Shown here: positions 16,601-26,600 of the stretch, piece by piece
How positions within the stretch are numbered: the first letter of the stretch is position 1
Layout: every line of letters begins with the position of its first letter
NCBI RefSeq assembly: GCF_001650905.1
Contig: NZ_LXYG01000019.1
Span: 186,001-250,000 of the forward strand
Direction: 5' to 3'
Source: Balneola sp. EhC07
Lineage (GTDB): Bacteria > Bacteroidota > Rhodothermia > Balneolales > Balneolaceae
Length of the DNA: 64,000 nt
The notes under the pieces: model-generated
The model's input: the letters and a program-made list of their open reading frames with translations, nothing else
Databases searched by the model: none
Told to the model about the DNA's origin: nothing
Program-made: the position numbers and the translations under genes

Positions 16601-16977
16601 ATGATCCAAAGATTACTTTGACCCGAACGATCTGAAATAAAAGCAATTTGTGAGCCATCAGGTGAGATGGCAGGATGGAAATTAAGAGCAATTCCGGAAC
16701 TGTCCGTCAGGTTTTCAGCTTTTCCGCCATCTGCCGAGATTCTGTAAATATGCCCCATCAGATCAAAATAGAGCCATTTATTATCCGGTGAAATATCCAG
16801 CGTCATCCAGGTACCTTCATCTGTTGTGAATGAAATTTCTCTGGTTTCGCCTCTTGGCTCGGTAACATCCCACTTTTCTTTTTCTTTGCTTTTATCCTGT
16901 CCTATTAACTGTGTCGGGATCGCTATCAGAAATGCAAAAATAGCCGTACCCAATAATCTCATATTGCTCTTATTCAT
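13699..16977 (-). CDS. Secreted TolB-like propeller fused to an amidohydrolase
   Basis: 1092 residues with an N-terminal signal peptide (cleavage near LIGQD, about 27). Residues about 45-650 form WD40-like/TolB (PD40) propeller blades with repeated patterns such as HPAISPDGSQIAFISDRSG and APSWSPDSKFIAFSSWHD. Residues about 660-1070 form a metal-dependent amidohydrolase: GLIDMHAHH (HxH metal ligands) near 735, SLKQYLQPR (Lys position) near 830, FEHPMSYG near 885 and GSHGQIHG near 980. Such fusions are common in Bacteroidota-type bacteria and are annotated as imidazolonepropionase or prolidase-like; the substrate is unknown. Start at ATG 16977. Confidence 0.88.
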   Translation of the reverse strand: MNKSNMRLLGTAIFAFLIAIPTQLIGQDKSKEKEKWDVTEPRGETREISFTTDEGTWMTLDISPDNKWLYFDLMGHIYRISADGGKAENLTDSSGIALNFHPAISPDGSQIAFISDRSGQSNLWIMDADGSNPKQVFKEGMVRAVTPEWTNDGEYILVRRQSLSGGGSGIWMYHKDGGQGIEVANGSWPSVSDVDSYLYYYETVGPRQGVGLNDALKGYNQLRRKDLKTGDVIEITNGVAGQQIRSSSGGGYAGEVSPDGRYLAFARQIPSGTINYRGHEFGPRTALWLRDLHTGSERIIMDPIDIDMTETIKVLRVLPGYSWTSDSKHIFISQGGKIRKLNVESGQVETISFEADIHRTISEQAYHKFEVPFDEFKARFLRWYALSPDGKKATFQAIGRIWVMEVPNGTPKRLTKDFEPFEFAPSWSPDSKFIAFSSWHDTDGGELWKAEVRNSRLTKLTKEPGEYLHPNWSEDGSKVVAIKGSGTTNRGRTWAWNSWYDIVEVNSKGSDARQIIRIETGGGSRSQLARPFYGPENRIFFQEPEDGDYALKSVRKDGSDEIVHVSIEDGDEIMLSPDGNHVAITEGMNVYLMPLPYLRTNNESININKKNGKFPVKQLSKTGGFFPTWLSENEVTFGSADRMYKYDLVSEKTDSISINLIVKKDKASGSIAITNARIITVNENDDVIESGSIVAVDGRITCVGDCDTSGVDEVIDASGKTIMPGLIDMHAHHYREYRGIMPKKNFETAIYLAFGVTTNLDNSMWSHNVFPTAELIDAGEILGPRTFSTGDPLYRGDGTNQNELSSYEVAEENIERLKSFGAVSLKQYLQPRRDQRQWVTDIARREGLMVTTEGSDLMYNLGLTLDGHTAFEHPMSYGIIYKDASMFFGKAKMVYSPTFMVGGMGPWNEEYYYQREDVWKNEKMQRFLPWRQLLPHTRRRMLRPESDYGFPLIAESLKDVIEAGGYGAIGSHGQIHGISSHWELWMTAAGMSNLQAIRVATFHGAYFLGMQDDLGSLEEGKIADLLVINSNPLDDIENTLDMMYVMKDGKLYEAATLNEVWPEKKKYGPYYWVDEDALKSDSIPMDYWDRNK

Positions 16978-16988
16978 AGTACACCATG

Positions 16989-17021
16989 TTGTTAGTAAAT
17001 AGTTAGTAGCTCTATTTACTA
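16989..17021. repeat. Short heptamer-period array with inverted repeat
   Basis: TTGTTAG, TAAATAG, TTAGTAG, then CTCTATTTACTA. TAGTAAATAG (about 16993-17002) and CTATTTACTA (17012-17021) are exact reverse complements. It lies just upstream of the amidohydrolase start. The remainder of the gap to 17263 is AT-rich, with no other feature seen. Confidence 0.55.
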
Positions 17022-17263
17022 AATAAAAGTGGTAATGAAAAGCAGAGGGTTGTTAGCAATCGTAAATGTGATTTGGCGATTGGTTTTTAAAATATTCGTA
17101 GAATCACCACTTTTCAATATAAGAAACAGTTCCTACGCAGAGCATCGGAACTAGTTAATTAAACTAATAAGTTATTATCATTTCTTTTCTGGGCAGTAAA
17201 GTTTTTTTAGAAGTATAATTTTCTTTAATTAACATTTTCTTTCAAACTATTACTGACAATTAG

Positions 17264-18280
17264 ATGACTGATTCTGAAGTTTTTGAAAATGACCAGAAAG
17301 TTTGGCTTTCCTACGCATACAATAAGCTTAAGGCTTATGAAACTATTGACGAGAGAGCAGCATCATTAGAATTATGGGACGATTTGTCTTATTTCTTCTC
17401 AACCGAAAACCTAGACTACGATTATTTTAAGAATGGTAGAATTACTTTATTTGGTATTTGGTTAATAGATCCGAACTCAAATTTATTACATGAGTGTGAT
17501 TCTGTTATTCATTCTATTTCAAAACTAATCAAGGAAAATCCTACTAACGAAAGATTTTCCATCTCCCAACTTTCTAATTTAAAGTTAGACAGGAAAAAAT
17601 TAGAACAGCTAGTACACCTTTTATTTGAATACGGAGGGTTTATATCTGGTACATCTAGTGGCCCAGATGCTCAACTCTATCTTGACTCTTTTACAGTTTC
17701 CACAAGGAATTTTTCCAATTATAAAAACTTCAAAAGTATCTCAAAGAGGCTCAAAAAAAGATTTGAAATAAAAAATAAACCAAGAAAACAAATTACTGGT
17801 CGCGAATTATCCATGTTTGGTGGAATTAACGATAGTAGACCGGGATTAAACTCAGAGAAGAATATTGAGGTTAAAAACACTGCTTTCATCATAATGCAGA
17901 TTAACCCTGAAAATCCAGAATTAGAAGATATTCTTATCTGTATTAAGGAAGTTTGCAAAAAATTTGGGATAGAAGCTGTTCGAGCGGATGAAATTCAACA
18001 TGAAAATAAAATTACAGATATAATCTTGGATAGAATCAAAAAGTCTGAGTTCATCATTGCAGACCTTACTGCCGAAAGACCAAATGTATATTATGAAGTT
18101 GGTTATGCTCACTCAGAAGGTAAAAGACCTATTTTGCTCCGAAAAAAGGGTACTAAACTACATTTTGATCTTTCAATTCATAATGTACCCGAGTATAAAA
18201 ATATTCAAGAACTTAAAAAGATTCTTAATAAAAAATTTGAAAGCATTACCGGCTCATTGCCGTCAAAAAAAATGAATGCA

Positions 18281-18286
<6 letters not shown>
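17264..18286 (+). CDS. Solitary protein with a nucleoside-deoxyribosyltransferase/TIR-like C-terminal domain
   Basis: 340 residues, soluble. Residues 1 to about 175 are a helical region of unknown family, with a possible winged-helix segment near 95-125. Residues about 205-330 form a Rossmann-like domain: [31 protein letters not shown], then [20 protein letters not shown] and LHFDLS. The Glu in [10 protein letters not shown] matches the catalytic Glu position of the nucleoside 2-deoxyribosyltransferase-like/TIR-like group, which includes NAD- or nucleotide-cleaving immune effectors. No toxin partner, cyclase or sensor lies beside it. The gene looks more AT-rich than its neighbours, which may mean acquisition by transfer. 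A defence role is inference. Confidence 0.7.
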
Positions 18287-19616
<1,330 letters not shown>

Positions 19617-19630
19617 CTATTAACAATAAA

Positions 19631-19658
19631 AAAGGGGTGTAGTTATCTACACCCCTTT
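19631..19658 (-). terminator. Strong intrinsic terminator after the STAS gene
   Basis: AAAGGGGTGTAG, loop TTAT, CTACACCCCTTT: a 12-bp perfect stem. On the minus strand it is followed by a run of T. It ends the secD-secF-STAS transcript before purA. Confidence 0.88.
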
Positions 19659-19682
19659 CAGGTTCTATTTAGAAAACACTTT

Positions 19683-20027
19683 TCAACCTTCGTTGAATGA
19701 TTCGGCTGCTTCTTCTACTGATTTGTAGTGCTTGAAAACTGTGATCAATTTTGTAACGATCAACAAACTCTCAATCTTATCAGTAGCATTAGCGATCCTT
19801 AGATCACCACCCGCTTTGCGCATAGTTGTAAGCGCGCCGATTAACATTCCAAGTCCGGATGAATTCATGAACTTTACTTTCCCGAGATCAACTACAATGT
19901 TGGTTTTTCCGGCATCAATTAGCTCATGAAGTTTTTCGTTCAGGCTAACCGCATCGGGTCCACCCATTACGTTACCTTTAAATTCGATAACCACGCTACT
20001 GTAGCGTTCTGATGTATTAAAGCTCAT
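19683..20027 (-). CDS. STAS domain protein (anti-sigma factor antagonist-like)
   Basis: 114 residues in a single STAS domain. The conserved loop VKFMNSSGLGMLIGAL near residue 52 holds the Ser that anti-sigma kinases phosphorylate in SpoIIAA/RsbV-type proteins. In a partner-switching system it would bind an anti-sigma kinase; no such kinase or sigma factor lies in the window. It follows secF by 21 bp on the same strand and sits before the terminator at 19631, so it appears to be the last gene of the secDF operon. Why it is coupled to secDF is unclear. Confidence 0.85.
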   Translation of the reverse strand: MSFNTSERYSSVVIEFKGNVMGGPDAVSLNEKLHELIDAGKTNIVVDLGKVKFMNSSGLGMLIGALTTMRKAGGDLRIANATDKIESLLIVTKLITVFKHYKSVEEAAESFNEG

Positions 20028-20048
20028 AATCCTATTATTTAAAACTTA

Positions 20049-20957
20049 TTATTTTTTGGTTTTGGAGTCTAATTCTACTACCAAAGAGCTGGCAACAAAT
20101 AACGAACTATACGTACCAAGCACAATACCAATTAACAGTGCAAAAGAAAAACCTTTTAACACTTCGCCGCCAAAAATAAACAGCACAGCAACCACAAACA
20201 AGGTGGTAACCGAAGTGATAATAGTTCTACTTAGCGTATCATTCAAGCTTTTATTTACCATTGGAATAAATTCCATGCCTTTATGTACGATACTGTTCTC
20301 ACGAATACGGTCAAAAACAACTACCGTATCGTTCAAAGAATAACCTACAATAGTTAAGAAAGCTGCAATAATATTCTGATCGATCAGTAAGCTGAAGTTC
20401 ACCACATCACTTAACAATGTGAATGCACCAAGCGTTATGATCACATCATGGAATAATGCAGCAACGGCTCCGGCCGAGAATGTCCATTTACGGAATCTGA
20501 TCAGAATGTACACAAAGATAATGATCATAGAATAGATCACTGCCTGCAATCCACCTGATTTCAGATCTTCGGCTATTCTTGGACCCACACTGTCAGTTTT
20601 TTCAGTTTCAGCCTGATTATCAGGATAAAGCTGTGACATTGTAGAGCGAACTACCGTCTCGATCTCTTCAATTGTGTTTGTGTTGTCTGTTCTGATCAAC
20701 ACTTCAGATTCAGATCCGAAAAGCTTCACTTCCGGAGTTGAACCTAACGGATCAGATAAACTGGATCTGATCTCAGTTACATCTACAGCTTTCTCAAACT
20801 TCAAGACTATTTCTTTACCGCCTTTAAAGTCAATACCGTACTGCAGTCCTTTCGTTAAAATCGCTCCAATGGAAATTGCTAGCAATATCCCGGAGATCAC
20901 GTAAGCTATCTTTCGTTTACTAACGAAATCAAAATTTGGTGTTTCAAACCATCTCAT
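20049..20957 (-). CDS. secF: Protein translocase subunit SecF
   Basis: 302 residues. SecF works with SecD to pull exported proteins across the inner membrane using the proton gradient. There is an N-terminal membrane helix (KRKIAYVISGILLAISIGAI), then the periplasmic GIDFKGGKEIVLKFEKAVDV, then the core of five further helices with VYILIRFRKWTFSAGAVAALFHD, YSLNDTVVVFDRIREN and SRTIITSVTTLFVVAVLFIFGG. It starts 37 bp after the end of secD, forming the operon secD-secF-STAS. Confidence 0.97.
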   Translation of the reverse strand: MRWFETPNFDFVSKRKIAYVISGILLAISIGAILTKGLQYGIDFKGGKEIVLKFEKAVDVTEIRSSLSDPLGSTPEVKLFGSESEVLIRTDNTNTIEEIETVVRSTMSQLYPDNQAETEKTDSVGPRIAEDLKSGGLQAVIYSMIIIFVYILIRFRKWTFSAGAVAALFHDVIITLGAFTLLSDVVNFSLLIDQNIIAAFLTIVGYSLNDTVVVFDRIRENSIVHKGMEFIPMVNKSLNDTLSRTIITSVTTLFVVAVLFIFGGEVLKGFSFALLIGIVLGTYSSLFVASSLVVELDSKTKK

Positions 20958-20994
20958 AATTATATCCTTTTACTCTTTTAAATTTCTTTGTTGA

Positions 20995-22812
20995 TTAACC
21001 GAAGTTTACTGCGTCAGATTTAGCACGAGTCAAATAATCTACCACTACACGTGTGATAATAATTGCACTAAATAATGAGCAACAGATACCTGCAAGCAGT
21101 GTTACAGCGAATCCTTTGATCGGACCAACTCCGAAACTCAAAAGAACTAATGCTACAAAACCTGTAGTGATGTTGGCATCAAAAATAGCGCTCATTGCAT
21201 TTGCGTAACCTGCAGAAATTGCAGCTTTGATGGTTTTTCCGGTACGTTGCTCTTCACGAATACGGTCAAAGATCAGCACGTTTGCATCTACTGCCATACC
21301 AATGGTCAGAACGATACCTGCCATTCCCGGAAGTGTTAACGTAGCTTTGAAGCCTGCTAAAATTCCCAAGATAAACACGATATTCAGTAACAATGCCAGA
21401 TCAGCAACTGCACCACCTGTTCGGTAATACACGATCATAAAAATTGCCACGATCGATAAACCAATTAATACAGAGTTCAAACTTGCATCAATGGAAGCCT
21501 GACCAAGTGAAGCACCAACAGTACGCTCTTCAACGATCTCCAACGGAGCAGGAAGTGCACCTGAAAGCAGAATGTTTACCAAGTCATCGGCTTCGCCTAC
21601 ATTTTCAACCCCTGTAATGGATGAACGACCGTTACTTATCTTAGAAATCACATTTGGATAGGTGTATATAAAACCGTCCAGAACAATTGCTACAGGTTTA
21701 CCGATATTGGCTCCTGTAATTCTTGCCCAATCTCTTGCGCCTTCTGCATTCATAGTCATTGAAACTTCAGGAACGTTGGTAGTAGGGTCAAACTGAACGC
21801 TTGCCTCTTCAATAACATCACCTGTCATTTCAACATCCGTTTTAACTCCATATAGAGTAAAAACTTCTGTTACACCTTGTGGATTAGCCTGTGTATTTGC
21901 ACTCCACATAATGGTTGTATTTCTTGGGAGCATGCGATCAATTTCCGGATCTTTAAGTAGTGCATTTACTTCTGCAGTGTCTTGCTCTTCAGCATATCCA
22001 AGAACATATGGACTTCCCTGACTTGGGATAAGAACTTCCAGCAGAGCATTTGGCTGTATGGTATCTAAAGAATCTCCCTCATCACCGGCAGCTTTCTCAT
22101 CGAAATAATCATATACCTGATTGATGAAAGAACTGAAATCGTTCGCGTTGGCTGCCAATCTGAATTCCAGACGTGCAGTTCCTTTCAGAAGATTACGCAC
22201 TCGCTCTTTATCATCTACACCAGGAAGCTCAACTACGATTCTATCCGTTCCTTGTTTTACGATGGATGGCTCAGTTACACCAAATCTATCCACACGAGTA
22301 CGAATAATTTCAATAGCTCTGTCCAGCGCTTCTGTTCTTTGTGCTTTTAAGAACGTAATGATCTCTTCATTGGTAGAACGACGAGTAATTTCTGCCGCAT
22401 CATTTCTGAAATAACGACTCAATCTGGCTCCTTCGCCTTGTGATTGAAATTCTGTAGCCATTTCATCGATGAAGTCAGTGTCGTTTTCCAAAGCTACTGC
22501 TCTTGCACTGGCAACTACTTGCTCTAATTCGCTGTCTTTGTTTTCGCCTGCCAGCTCAAGAATCAACTGTGGCGTTCCTACTTCAAGCATAACGTACATT
22601 CCACCTTGCAGATCAAGACCAAGGTTTAGCGTTCGTTCTTTAAGACTTGCTAACTTTTCTCTGTGCTCATCTACATATTGAGTACTGTCAGTAGAAGAAA
22701 GTTCACTTATTTGTTTTTGCTCCAAATTGTATATAACAGTTGGATATAGGTAAAATAGCGTAAGTCCCAAAAAGGCCACTATAAGTCCTATTTTAAATCC
22801 GTTTCCTTGCAT
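20995..22812 (-). CDS. secD: Protein translocase subunit SecD
   Basis: 605 residues. It has a first membrane helix at about 8-26, then the conserved LGLDLQGGMYVMLEV near 63, a large periplasmic P1 domain, VDRFGVTEPSIVKQG near 170 and RIVVELPGVDD near 188. The C-terminal RND-type membrane domain contains MAVDANVLIFDRIREEQRTGKT, the SecD signature with the proton-path Asp, and ends in the usual helices. The ATG is directly preceded (on the minus strand) by a heptamer-period array at 22811-22877. Confidence 0.97.
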   Translation of the reverse strand: MQGNGFKIGLIVAFLGLTLFYLYPTVIYNLEQKQISELSSTDSTQYVDEHREKLASLKERTLNLGLDLQGGMYVMLEVGTPQLILELAGENKDSELEQVVASARAVALENDTDFIDEMATEFQSQGEGARLSRYFRNDAAEITRRSTNEEIITFLKAQRTEALDRAIEIIRTRVDRFGVTEPSIVKQGTDRIVVELPGVDDKERVRNLLKGTARLEFRLAANANDFSSFINQVYDYFDEKAAGDEGDSLDTIQPNALLEVLIPSQGSPYVLGYAEEQDTAEVNALLKDPEIDRMLPRNTTIMWSANTQANPQGVTEVFTLYGVKTDVEMTGDVIEEASVQFDPTTNVPEVSMTMNAEGARDWARITGANIGKPVAIVLDGFIYTYPNVISKISNGRSSITGVENVGEADDLVNILLSGALPAPLEIVEERTVGASLGQASIDASLNSVLIGLSIVAIFMIVYYRTGGAVADLALLLNIVFILGILAGFKATLTLPGMAGIVLTIGMAVDANVLIFDRIREEQRTGKTIKAAISAGYANAMSAIFDANITTGFVALVLLSFGVGPIKGFAVTLLAGICCSLFSAIIITRVVVDYLTRAKSDAVNFG

Positions 22813-22877
22813 AAGATTAGATTTTAGATTGTTTGTAATTAGATATTAGATTTAAGACATAAGAATTGAGATAAATC
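22811..22877. repeat. Heptamer-period array at the secD start
   Basis: From the secD start outward: ATAAG, ATTAG, ATTTTAG, then ATTAG (22838), ATATTAG, ATTTAAG, ACATAAG, AATTGAG, ATAAATC. Successive units keep a 7-base step from 22843 to 22877. The units ATTTAAG and ACATAAG recur in the array at 45999-46026. Confidence 0.7.
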
Positions 22878-22966
22878 ATCTACTCTTAGTCTAAATAGAA
22901 TTCAAAAATGAATTCTTTAAAATTGTTGTTTGGAATTTGAAAGTTGGGATTTTAATCCCTGATGTA

Positions 22967-23512
22967 CTAAGGTGCGTTTATCGCTACCCCTGATAAGAAA
23001 GGTGTGTAAGCAGTATTTTGTGAAAATGTATCCCATCCGGATTCAATTGAAACCAGGTTGTTCATACAGGACTCAGAAACAGAGTTTGTCCCTTTTTTCA
23101 AAGAAGCAGCTTCTTTTTGAGAAACGGCATTCGGTTTAATGTTCTCAATTACAACCGCCTTGCCCATCCCATTAGAAGAACTCTGATAAGCTTTCCACTC
23201 ATCAATAATCACTTCTAAAACATTCGAATCATCTGATTTACCAAATGGAAGTTCAAAATCTTCGCTGTTTTTTGATACGATCTCTGAAGCTTTTCTTATC
23301 ACTGAATCCAGTTCGTCTGCGTCATCAGCTAAATCTGAAATAAGCTTTCTGATCTCAGCATTCTCTTCAGATTTTACTTTGGCATCCAACCACGAAGTAA
23401 ACTCTGAATGAGTTTTACTTTCCTGAATAGGAGCAACAAAATGAAGCGCAAATCCAAGTAGTATTACTACCAGACTGTATGTTTTAGTGATATGTGTTCT
23501 GAAAATTTTCAC
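22967..23512 (-). CDS. Hypothetical secreted or membrane-anchored protein
   Basis: 181 residues of no family I recognise. The N-terminus has a basic start and a hydrophobic stretch (about 14-29, SLVVILLGFALHFVAP) that could be a signal peptide or anchor. The rest is an acidic helical region (ENAEIRKLISDLADDADELDSVIRK) and a Ser/Asn-rich C-terminal part with a single Cys. It lies 154 bp upstream of secD on the same strand, and follows the T9SS cargo gene across a terminator. Confidence 0.6.
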   Translation of the reverse strand: MKIFRTHITKTYSLVVILLGFALHFVAPIQESKTHSEFTSWLDAKVKSEENAEIRKLISDLADDADELDSVIRKASEIVSKNSEDFELPFGKSDDSNVLEVIIDEWKAYQSSSNGMGKAVVIENIKPNAVSQKEAASLKKGTNSVSESCMNNLVSIESGWDTFSQNTAYTPFLSGVAINAP

Positions 23513-23566
23513 AGAGTGTAATATATATACAATGAAAGGCTTTAATCAATATTTTTCTTGAAAAAC

Positions 23567-23602
23567 AAAAGGCTCCCTGAGCTTTATTCAAGGAGCCTTT
23601 TT
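23567..23602 (-). terminator. Intrinsic terminator after the T9SS cargo gene
   Basis: AAAAGGCTCC and GGAGCCTTTT form a 10-bp stem with a 15-base loop. On the minus strand the stem ends in a T run. It lies 20 bp after the stop codon of the large surface protein. Confidence 0.85.
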
Positions 23603-23621
23603 GTAGTTTATATTAACTATA

Positions 23622-26600
23622 TCACTTTATGAGTGTCATCTTTCTTATTAGAACTTTCCCTTCGGCTTGTAGCCTATAGATATATATACCACTGGCTAAA
23701 TTACTGGCGTCAAAGCTTACAACATGTTCGCCTGCGCTCTTTCTATCATTAACGAGCTCCTGCACCAAACGCCCTGTAACATTGTACACTCTTATATTTA
23801 CCGGACCGGCATTTTTAAGCGTATAATTTATAGTAGTGCTTGGATTAAAAGGATTCGGATAGTTTTGAGCTAACTCTGTTGTTAAAGGAATAGCTTGTTC
23901 GGTTTCATTCGAAACGGTACTCAGCGTCACATCAAATTGTTGTTCTTGCGAAAACATTGATCCCATAAATCCATTATCAACTGCCTGAACCTGCCAATAA
24001 TATGTACCGTTTGGCAAACCTCGTAAAGATAATGAAGTTTTGTAGCCTGCATTTCCATTTGCCTGAGTTCTTAGCTTTCCTGTGCTAAGATCAGAATTAG
24101 CGGAAAGCACATCAGAAGCTCCGGGACTTGTACCAATTCGAACGTTATATGTTAAGGATTTAGTTGGAGTTTGCGCATCTAAAGAGGCGTTCCAGATCAA
24201 GTTCACAGTATCCTGAGCGGTAGTAAACATTAACCCTTCCGGCACAGATGGTGCAGTATTTTTAATGGAAGTGTTATTTGAAAGGACTTTTGAGCTGGCT
24301 CCTGATATAACTATATCCAAGTCACCGTCGCCATCATAATCTACCCATGTTACTGAGCCTGCGCCTGATACATTCAGTTTTTCTTCGTTGATATCGCCAC
24401 GGTTGTTATTAAATATAGTTGCTTCACCTTCAGCGCTGATCAACACATCAGGATCACCATCATTGTCGTAATCGCCAACAACAGCCCGGCTTTTCGAAAG
24501 TCCGCCAACCTTTCTTTTATCCGACTGATTTGAGTTGGTTGAATAAAACAGATCGAAGCCTGTTCCTGTATTTTCATAGAAACCGGTGAACAAATTTGTT
24601 TCAGCTGCATCAGTATAACCCGTAATCAGAACATCCTGATCTGTATCTAAGTCAAAGTCGGTGAATGCTACTGTACCGTTTATGACACCCTGAAAAACGG
24701 ATTCAGACACTACAAAAGAGTCATTCCCTAAGTTCATATAAAGGATAGCATCAATATTCCCGTCAGAATCTGCTCCTGTGATAAATAGATCAGGCTTTCC
24801 ATCAGCATTAGCATCTCCCCAACTTGCAGCGGGCATACTAAAACCTGCGAAGCCAAAGGCAACAGGCTCAAATATGCCGGAACCCATATTTTTAATAAGC
24901 GAAGTTTGAGGGTTCCCATCGACGGTCCCCGCAGCAAGAAAGTCTATATCGCCATCACTGTCATAATCAGCCGGGGAAACTATTCCATCCTCGAATCCGG
25001 GTAAAGAAAATCCGGAGTCCGTAAATGTACCTTCGTTATTCAGATACACTTTAGTAACCGGACCAGTTGCTGATTCACCTGAGAGTACCAAGTCAACATA
25101 CCCGTTTTGATCGATATCGAACCAAAATACGGTGCTATTGGCAACTCCTTCAAATATTTGATCTGAATTTGTAAGTTCGCCTTTACCATCATTTGTTAGT
25201 AAAAGTGTTTGCGGGTCTTCATCATTGCCTTCCTGACCGGTGATCAATAGATCTAAATCTCCATCATTATCGGTATCAGCCCAGGAAGAGATCCCGTTTA
25301 TCAAATTCGGCAGTGTTGTTTCTTCCTCCTCGTATGTAGAAGCCGGAATAGCTGTTATCTTTTCAGGAAAACTACTTTCCTGCCCGAATCTGTTTACAGC
25401 AATTACATAGAATTGATATGTTTGATCATTTTCTAATCCGCTGATCACGAGACTTGTATTATTGTATCCATACAAAGTATCGTTTGCAAAAACACCGAAT
25501 CCATCTAGTCCTGAATACACATAGTAATAATCAAAGTAAGCACTGTCGTTTGCTGCCCAACTTAATTGAACGGCTTTGTCGCCTGCTGTTGCAACTACAT
25601 CTTTAGGTTGATCAGGAACCGGTTTTGGGAAATTAGTTAGTATGTTGGACAACTCACTTTCCTGCAGATCCGCATTCACTACTGTTACTGCAAATGAATA
25701 ATCCTGAAGTGCCGTCAAATCATTTATAGTTTTAGCAGTGTCCTGTGTGAACAGATTTCCTGTACGAGTTGAATCAACTAGCATCAATTCTCCACCTTCA
25801 GTACTCATATATATGCGATATCTAAGGAAATTTTCGCTATTACTTTGCGTCCAAAGAGGCATCAAGCTGTTTGCCCGGAAACCATCCCTGACCTCAAGTA
25901 AGGTTACAGCATCAGGAGCAGGAATTTCAACTGCGGAAGAACTGAATACCACAGACTCAAGTTCATCAACAGATGCGGTAACTTCGTATTCGCCTAATTT
26001 GTCTCCGAGTGTAAGTATAACTCTGGCTTGCCCTTCTGAATTTGTAGTTACAGAGTTCGCGCTTAGTCCCCAGCTCATTGCTGCTTCGGGAACCTTAGTT
26101 ACGGCAAAATTTACTGATATACCTTCTACAGGAGTTTCATTTTCATCCACTACTTGCACCATTAGTGGTTGAGCCAGTGCTTTTTCAGGATTTCCGATCT
26201 GTTCATCTCCTGAAACTTTTACTATTGCACTTGGGATCAACGGTTCTACTTCTTCAAATTGATTTGAACCGCTCGGTTGGTACTTATATGTGAAAGAAAA
26301 ACTGGTACCGAATGCTTCGGGTACTTCTGTGATTTCCATGGCTGCATAATGTCCTTCACTGGTATAAACTCCCCAAAGTTGACCAACAGATATTGGCTGC
26401 CCACCTGTTCCGTTTGAGAAGTCCCACGTAGTTCCAATCCAAGGTTCTTCATTTGTCCAAGATGGTATACTTGAAACACTTTCTAGCCCATCTCCATTAA
26501 GTAAAATAACTCTTTTACCCTGAATGCTTGAGGCTAATTCACCTCCGAAATTTACCCCTTCATTACTTGTTCCTCTGAAATCCGCAACAAATCCACCATT

